A stretch of 64,000 nucleotides of DNA from Magicicada septendecula (lineage: Eukaryota; Arthropoda; Insecta; Hemiptera; Cicadidae): contig CM068373.1 in assembly GCA_034769895.1 (NCBI GenBank), positions 278,304,658 through 278,368,657 of the forward strand, in the 5' to 3' direction. The translations under genes were made by a program, and so were the position numbers. The notes below the pieces were generated by a model, which was given only the letters and a program-made list of their open reading frames with translations, searched no databases and was not told the DNA's origin. Shown piece after piece: positions 59,272-64,000 of the stretch. Within the stretch, counting starts at the first letter, position 1. The number at the start of each line of letters is the position of its first letter.

Positions 59272-59451
59272 TGTCAACAACCTCTCACTCCTCTTTGAAA
59301 ATTATTTAATTATTGTACAACTACGTATACTTGACGCAACGAGAAAAAAATTCCTACGACCTGGCCGGTGTAATACACATTATATTTGCGTTGAGTACAT
59401 GGTAATGTATTTGTGTAATTGTGTATAATTGTTATAACGTTGCATAATACA
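59272..59451 (+). mobile_element. LTR-like repeat R1
   Basis: 180 bp from TGTCAACA to ATAATACA. It shares TATACTTGACGCAACGAG, GCGTTGAGTACATGGTAATG, TATTTGTGTAATTGTGTA and AACGTTGCA with R3 (59630-59810, direct) and R2 (inverted). TGGCGTCCCACGTTGGGCGC follows one or two bases later, at 59453-59472. Confidence 0.65.
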
Positions 59452-59452
59452 T

Positions 59453-59474
59453 TGGCGTCCCACGTTGGGCGCAA
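59453..59474. promoter_or_regulatory. tRNA-Lys-like primer-binding site, quasi-palindromic
   Basis: The plus strand TGGCGTCCCACGTTGGGCGC and the minus strand TTGCGCCCAACGTGGG both resemble the TGGCGCCCAACGTGGG tRNA-Lys site used by many retroelements. Because it is nearly palindromic it sits correctly after both R1 (plus) and R2 (minus). Confidence 0.5.
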
Positions 59475-59476
59475 AT

Positions 59477-59622
59477 TTATTATGCAACGTTACAACAAGT
59501 ATTTTGCACAATTACACAAATACATTACCATGTACTCAACGCAACTATAAAGTGTATTATACCGGCCAGGTCGCAGGGTTTTTTTCGTTGCGTCAGGTAT
59601 ACGTAGTTGCACAATAATTAAT
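59477..59622 (-). mobile_element. LTR-like repeat R2, inverted
   Basis: Reverse complement of R1/R3 lacking the first about 35 bp. It faces R1 across the primer-binding-like palindrome and abuts R3. Confidence 0.65.
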
Positions 59623-59629
59623 TATTTCA

Positions 59630-59810
59630 TGTCAACATCTCACTCCTCTTTAAAAATGATTTAATTATTGTGCAATTACGTATACTTGACGCAACGAGAA
59701 AAAAAATCTTGCGACCTGGGAGGTGTAATACACTTTATAGTTGCGTTGAGTACATGGTAATGTATTTGTGTAATTGTGTAAAATACTTGTTGTAACGTTG
59801 CAATATATAC
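59630..59810 (+). mobile_element. LTR-like repeat R3
   Basis: About 181 bp, direct copy of R1, starting TGTCAACATCTCACTCC. It ends GTTGCAATATATAC and is followed by TGGCGGGTATCCCAC, a decayed primer-binding site. No TATA box or gag is adjacent. Confidence 0.65.
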
Positions 59811-59829
59811 GTGGCGGGTATCCCACAGC

Positions 59830-60250
59830 TACTGCCACATCCCGCATCTCATTTTCCATATCTACTTATTCTGTGTATCTTCATTCTTCAGATTCTTTTC
59901 TTCCATACTCCTTTCGATCCCTTCTATCCATTTTAATCTAGGTCTGCCTCTTTTGCTTCTGTTGCTAGGCCTGTATTTGAACACACTCACAGGTATTCTT
60001 TCTTCACTCATTCTCATTAGGTGTCCATACCAGGAAAGCTGTTTACGTTTTATATCTTCTATTACAGTTTCTTTTCTATTTGTTCTTTCCCTTATTACGC
60101 CATTCCTTACACGTTCAAGACGAGAAATTCTGGAAGCTCGTCTAAGATAGTCCATTTCTACAGGTTCAATCTTCCTGCGGTTCTTTTCGCTGATTGTCCA
60201 ACATTCTGACCCATAGGTCGTAATTGGTTCAACAATGGCTTCATAATTAT
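59830..60250 (-). pseudogene. LINE ORF2 C-terminal fragment
   Basis: Minus-strand reading: EPITTYGSECWTISEKNRRK, then MDYLRRASRISRLERVRNGV, then KRKQLSWYGHLMRMSEERIP and SNRSKRGRPRLKWIEGIERS. All the LINE terminal blocks are in one frame for 97 codons (60155-59862) plus the preceding stretch up to about 60250. It is one of the best preserved LINE ends in the window. The RT itself is missing. Confidence 0.85.
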
Positions 60251-60469
60251 TGATCTTTGTTGATCTTTATTAACATCTCTAACAATTAAAACTGGTCTCT
60301 TTAGTTCGGTAAGACAGCCAATTTACGGTAGAAAACCCAGACAGAAATAGGGCTGGACGTCAAGTCAGAAGGTGACAGCTCCAACTACCTGACCTGGCAC
60401 CTCAAATCTTACCCGACGATATGTTAGTAACGTTCTCAGCTGACATATTACTTACTAACTCCTTTCAAG

Positions 60470-60775
60470 TAAGCAGTATCTGGACGGATCAAAAGATACC
60501 GACCACAGCCTCGAATGAAAGATCCAGATATACGGCAGGAACTGAATATTATGAGTATATTCGATAGACTTGGCCAGTTGGAACATTTTAACAGAATCGA
60601 TGACTGCCACATTTCCCAAACAACTATTCAATTATAACCCGAGGAGACGGAGAGTTGTGGGACATCGGAAGAAGCGTTGGAGTGACCAGCTCTGGTCTGT
60701 CCGTTTGGGACCGGAACAAACCATTTTTTGTTTAATCCTTGTAGGAGGTAATGCTTATGAAGAAGAACGCTCAGG
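60470..60775 (+). pseudogene. LINE ORF2 C-terminal fragment
   Basis: Plus-strand pieces RLGQLEHFNRIDDCHIS-like and PKQLFNYNPRRRRVVGHRKK, then RWSDQLW, match the GH..RM.D.RIPKQ.FNY.P.GRR.VGRP.KRW block. It ends with a short GAAGAAG run. Frame changes occur at about 60600. Confidence 0.7.
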
Positions 60776-60954
60776 CAAACAAAACGAAAGTCCACGTAAT
60801 TCTTTTCATCGTTATTTACACGTTTTGAAAAGTCAAATCAGCCAATTTAAAATTTAATTAAGAAAGTTGTGTTAGTGGTTGTTGTTGAAACGGTATTTGA
60901 TAAGATAAGGAATAAAAATATTTTTAAAAAACCCAGTATTACAAAGAAGCGGAG

Positions 60955-61283
60955 TTTATAAATTAAAATGTAAAGAATGCAACAAAGTGTAACTAGGTGA
61001 GCCAGGACGGAAATTCGTATGCAGGTTGTGTGACCACAAACGTGGAGAAGGTAATAGAACAACAAATTTGTTATATGCAAGACATTTAATAGAAGAGAAC
61101 CATAAGTTTGTTAATCCTTTGGAAGAAAATGAAATTTTAAAAGTAGTAAATAACACAGTTGAAAGAAAGCTTAGGGAGGAGTTAGAAAAATTGAAACAAA
61201 GAGAGAAAGGGTTAGACAGTTTAATGAATACTAAAACTAAATTTGATAATGAAGAAATATTTTATAATATAATTGAGAAGTAA
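60955..61283 (+). pseudogene. GIY-YIG endonuclease fragment of a PLE
   Basis: The frame reads SGVYKLKCKECNKV, a TAA (60990-60992) where the YIG Tyr is expected, then LGEPGRKFVCRLCDHKRGEG and LLYARHLIEENHKF, ending ...EIFYNIIEK at 61283. GVYKLKC.EC.K is the GIY half and L.ARHL.E.NH the conserved middle block of PLE endonucleases. A Glu/Lys-rich helix (VERKLREELEKLKQREKG) closes it. One stop inactivates it. Confidence 0.75.
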
Positions 61284-61410
61284 AAGGTAGAGGACGGATA
61301 GATAACATTAAGAATTAAATTAAACATATGAATGTTTTAGAAATAAGCGTGATTGACCGTGCCCAAAAGTTGAATGAGTATGTTTTTACAACGTTAGGTT
61401 TTGGAAAGAA

Positions 61411-61446
61411 CGCGCGCGCGCGAGCGCACACACACACACACACACA
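61411..61446. repeat. (CG)n(CA)n microsatellite
   Basis: CGCGCGCGCG then GCGC and about 10 CA units, inside the PLE 3' region. Confidence 0.9.
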
Positions 61447-61611
61447 ACACATACACACGGAATGTACTGGAAAAATATGTAACTGTACAGACGGGGGTGA
61501 CAGGGCTTGGAGGTTGGGAAGGGACATTTGACCTATAGCTTGTTTGCGGGGGTATGTGTGGACAGTGAGGCGGGTAGGGGTGTGAAGAGTTTGTTTTATT
61601 CTGGATGTTAT

Positions 61612-61657
61612 TTCCGATCTGACGATGAGCTGAGACGCTTGAAAGCGCTAATCGGAA
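61612..61657 (+). ncRNA. Hammerhead-ribozyme-like motif in PLE 3' region
   Basis: TTCCGAT (stem I), CTGACGA (61619-61625), extra T, stem GAGC/GCTT around TGAGAC, GAAA (61641-61644), self-complementary GCGC (61645-61648), T, A, then ATCGGAA, which pairs over 7 bp with TTCCGAT. Every hammerhead core position is present; cleavage would fall after A61650. The motif lies 329 bp past the endonuclease stop. Confidence 0.65.
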
Positions 61658-61720
61658 TAATTTTTCTATAGTGGTGTGCAACAGTGATAATTCTGTTTGC
61701 AATTTAAAGTTATTAGTAAC

Positions 61721-62061
61721 TACCTTTAGTGTCACTATATTTTTAGAAAACGGTGTGAATACTTGAACCGCATGCCTGATATCCGTCTATCCGTGGCTGC
61801 CTTGGGTTGTCACCCTATTGGGAAGAGAGGTGTCGCTAGACCGAGGAGGATATGGGTTCCGGAACAGGTCTGGGGCCAACTTCTTGGAGTGGTGATGATG
61901 ATGATGTTTTTAGAAAACTACATAGTGCCCTGTCGTCTCTAGTAATGTGGTATAGTCGACGATTTAGTCGTGACTTTTTCCTTTAATTCCTTGATGACTG
62001 TTATAGTAGTGTTATCTGGTCTACTTTGATGTTTCTCTGTGTCTTTTTCTGTGTACAATAT
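61721..62061. other. No gene recognised
   Basis: Noncoding. At 61780-61910 a stretch ending TGGAGTGGTGATGATGATGA looks like another LINE or SINE 3' end with a (GAT)n tail, but no coding block is legible. Confidence 0.4.
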
Positions 62062-62604
62062 TGTTACGTAATGCGGAAGAAGTGTTACTGCATTACAAAA
62101 TATTCTACGTGTTTCTCGGATGTTCCAGTGGAATCCGGCCGCTTACGTGTTCTCAACATGCGTTAGCGAGACTTTTCTAGACTTCGCCGGCCGCGCGCAC
62201 TCTGTAAGGCAGCAGTCAATTACGTTCTAGTGTAGCGCTGATGCGTAGTTTCTGGAATTTCAGCGGGATATAAATACAAGACTCCAGCGGGTGCGAGTTC
62301 TATTCTATCTTCACCGCACTAGTTCAGTATGAGTTGGATTTATTCTAGTGCGGTTCGAAGTATTGTGGCGAAATGTTATGTGTTTTATTATTGTTCGGGA
62401 CAATTGTAATACAATTGTGTTTTATATTAGTTGACATTATTATTGCGTGTGAACAATTTTTATTTGATTTGTTGTAAGAGACTATCTTGTTGATTACAAA
62501 CTGCTTAAATGTGATAATTAAAGCTGGTGATTAGTGACTTAATTGGTATCTTGTATTTTGGTTTCCACTGTGTACCATACGACGATCAGTATACCGTCGT
62601 AACA
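62062..62604 (+). mobile_element. Solo LTR (TGTTACG family), intact ends
   Basis: 543 bp from TGTTACGTAATGCGG to ACCGTCGTAACA, flanked on both sides by ATAT. TTCTGGAA (62250-62257), followed by TTTCA, precedes TATAAATA (62269-62276). ATAATTAAAGCTGG provides the ATTAAA signal and TTTCCACTGTGTACC lies near the 3' hairpin. It is the most complete member and a good reference for the family. Confidence 0.9.
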
Positions 62605-62940
62605 ATATTGTTTACTGTACATATGATTATGGCTTAAACATGCTTACTTGTAAATGTGTAATGTAGTTGACAAAACAGCAGTTCAGAAAGCGAGGAGACT
62701 TACCTACTATTCACTGGGCAGGATATTTGTTATTCTAACCCAACCTGTAATCACCGCGTTAGTTCTTCGTATACCACAAGTCCTAAATTATAAACATACT
62801 ACCAACATATTCGATAACCTAAATTATAAACAAAATTCTGATCCACATGTTATGCCAGATTCAAATTTAAGCCATACAATATATTAATGTCATAAATGTG
62901 ATAATTCAGTGTTCTCAGAAATGTTGAAGTGGCGATCTGG
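62605..62940. other. No gene recognised
   Basis: Noncoding, with a 77-codon motif-free ORF. Confidence 0.4.
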
Positions 62941-63448
62941 TCTGTGAATGTTTTTAGAACTGGAATTAGGCATATAGGCAATAGCCTTTTTAGGCAATAT
63001 ACCCACTGAAAACTGAGACTGCATTGTAAGGTGTAAGATTTTATAGGGTGCGCCAGTTTATATGGTACTGAAACTTGGGATCCGCTGAAGAAACATCTGA
63101 GTAGGATACAGGCAACGGAGATGTGATCTGTTAAAGTCTGCACACCAAGAGAAGACATACGCAAAAAGTTGTAAATGTTTAAGACCGTATTGCCGAAACC
63201 AAAGAGAGATGGATTAGTCATATGAATAAGATTCCAGATGGCGTGTTGCCTAAGGAAGTTTGGCAGTACAAGCGTATTAGGCAAAGAAGTATAGGAAGAC
63301 TTAGTTGGTTGATGATGTTGTATCTCCCTTGTGACCTGTACAGGTGATTCGCCTATTCCATGATGGAAGAAAACGAAGAAGAAGAAGAAGAAGAAGAAGA
63401 AGAAGAAGAAGAAGAAGAAGAAGAAGAAGAAGAAGAAGAAGAAGAAGA
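62941..63448 (+). mobile_element. LINE 3' end with (GAA)n tail
   Basis: Degenerate coding with TLYGTETWDPLKKHLSRIQA-like sequence, then ETKERWISHMNKIPDGVLPK-like and EVWQYKRIRQRSIGRLSW, followed by about 25 GAA units (63374-63448). Frames change repeatedly. It has the same type of tail as the LINE end at 3448 on the opposite strand. Confidence 0.7.
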
Positions 63449-64000
63449 CGCAACAACGTGAACAAGGGGATTTTTGTGGCTCTTCCCTTGTCCTGTGGTC
63501 TCTAAAGAGCCATGTAAATTTGCACTTGTAATCTGTGTTCTAACTCAATTTTTGTAGCTATGCAAAAGTTCCTGCTAGTAAAGCCATCGATTTTGTAATT
63601 TAAGCTTATCTACACAGTAATTGTTTTTAAAGCGGTATGTGATCATACAGTACACTATCTATATTCTGCATGGTGCTAATATTAACTTACAGAATTACGA
63701 AAAAAATAAATTCTACATTCTGGAGATAAGAATAATTATTGTATATTTTTACCGGTCTGTAGCCAATGATTACGTAAAATATGATAACTTATACATTCCT
63801 AAGATTACCAAATTTATGCAATACCAAACAACCATTTATTGAAAATTGCAACTATTAAAAATGTATTTAAATTAGGTAAGAAATTGGTAAAACAATGCCC
63901 AAGTAAAAAGTATCTTGCGGGTAATATATTAATTTACTTTATAATAGTGATTTTGTTTATGGTTTCTCTTTGGAAAATTTACACTAGGAAACTGTAACGT
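63449..64000. other. No gene recognised
   Basis: AT-rich noncoding DNA to the end of the window; only short motif-free ORFs. Confidence 0.5.

Larger units (their letters stand above)
60857..61720 (+). mobile_element. Penelope-like element remnant
   Basis: It starts AATTAAGAAAGTTGTGTTAG, a sequence also at 50753, and runs through an endonuclease remnant (60955-61283), a CG/CA microsatellite (61411-61446) and a hammerhead-like motif (61612-61657) to about 61720. The terminal GGTGTGCAACAGTGATAATT, CTGTTTG recurs inverted at 50788. The reverse transcriptase is absent. Confidence 0.75.

Noticed and set aside
62850-63284. 144-codon minus-strand ORF
   Set aside because: Lies antisense to the degenerate LINE 3' end.

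Overview
The window looks like gene-poor, repeat-rich nuclear DNA from a large-genome insect. It is AT-rich, carries long dinucleotide and trinucleotide microsatellites, and holds remnants of mariner, gypsy/Ty3, several non-LTR (LINE) families and Penelope-like elements (PLEs). I recognised no host protein-coding exon, rRNA or tRNA. The taxon is inferred from repeat content only; a cockroach, termite or other polyneopteran insect is plausible but not shown.

Layout. 1-5.4 kb: AT-rich DNA and two LINE 3' ends. 5.4-6.8 kb: a solo LTR and a mariner fragment. 7-18 kb: small repeats and degraded LINEs, including a TIR DNA transposon at 16.8 kb. 18.2-20.2 kb: a minus-strand solo LTR, a foldback element and a LINE reverse-transcriptase fragment. 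22.8-25.9 kb: a dispersed repeat split by a palindromic insertion, an unassigned ORF, LINE tails and an inverted-repeat element. 28.2-30.6 kb: a deleted LTR retrotransposon keeping two LTRs, a primer-binding site and gag. 34.5-35.5 kb: an R1-like LINE inside a (TAC)n tract. 36.4-37.7 kb: clustered solo LTRs. 38.9-47.3 kb: a nearly intact minus-strand gypsy/Ty3 element; its upstream repeat is split by a palindromic mariner. 50.7-52.7 kb: PLE-type inverted repeats and a solo LTR. 56.9-57.9 kb and 60.8-61.7 kb: two PLE remnants with GIY-YIG endonuclease fragments. 59.2-59.8 kb: three LTR-like copies, one inverted. 62-63.5 kb: a solo LTR and a LINE end.

Two signals stand out. First, at least seven short elements, mostly foldback-shaped, share a hammerhead-ribozyme-like layout: CTGANGA, one extra nucleotide, a hairpin, GAAA, then a self-complementary block (CG, CGCG, CATG or GCGC), then T and a cleavable base. 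Flanking arms differ in sequence but still pair in several copies. Two copies lie about 300-330 bp downstream of PLE endonuclease remnants, matching the known association of PLEs with hammerhead ribozymes. Second, six dispersed LTRs keep a TTCTGGAA-type motif just upstream of a TATA-like box, suggesting a stress-responsive promoter.

The gypsy element has gag and pol in shifted frames with a slippery heptamer A AAA AAC exactly at the gag-pol overlap, but pol carries two in-frame stop codons. Everything else with coding similarity is broken by stops, frameshifts or truncation.
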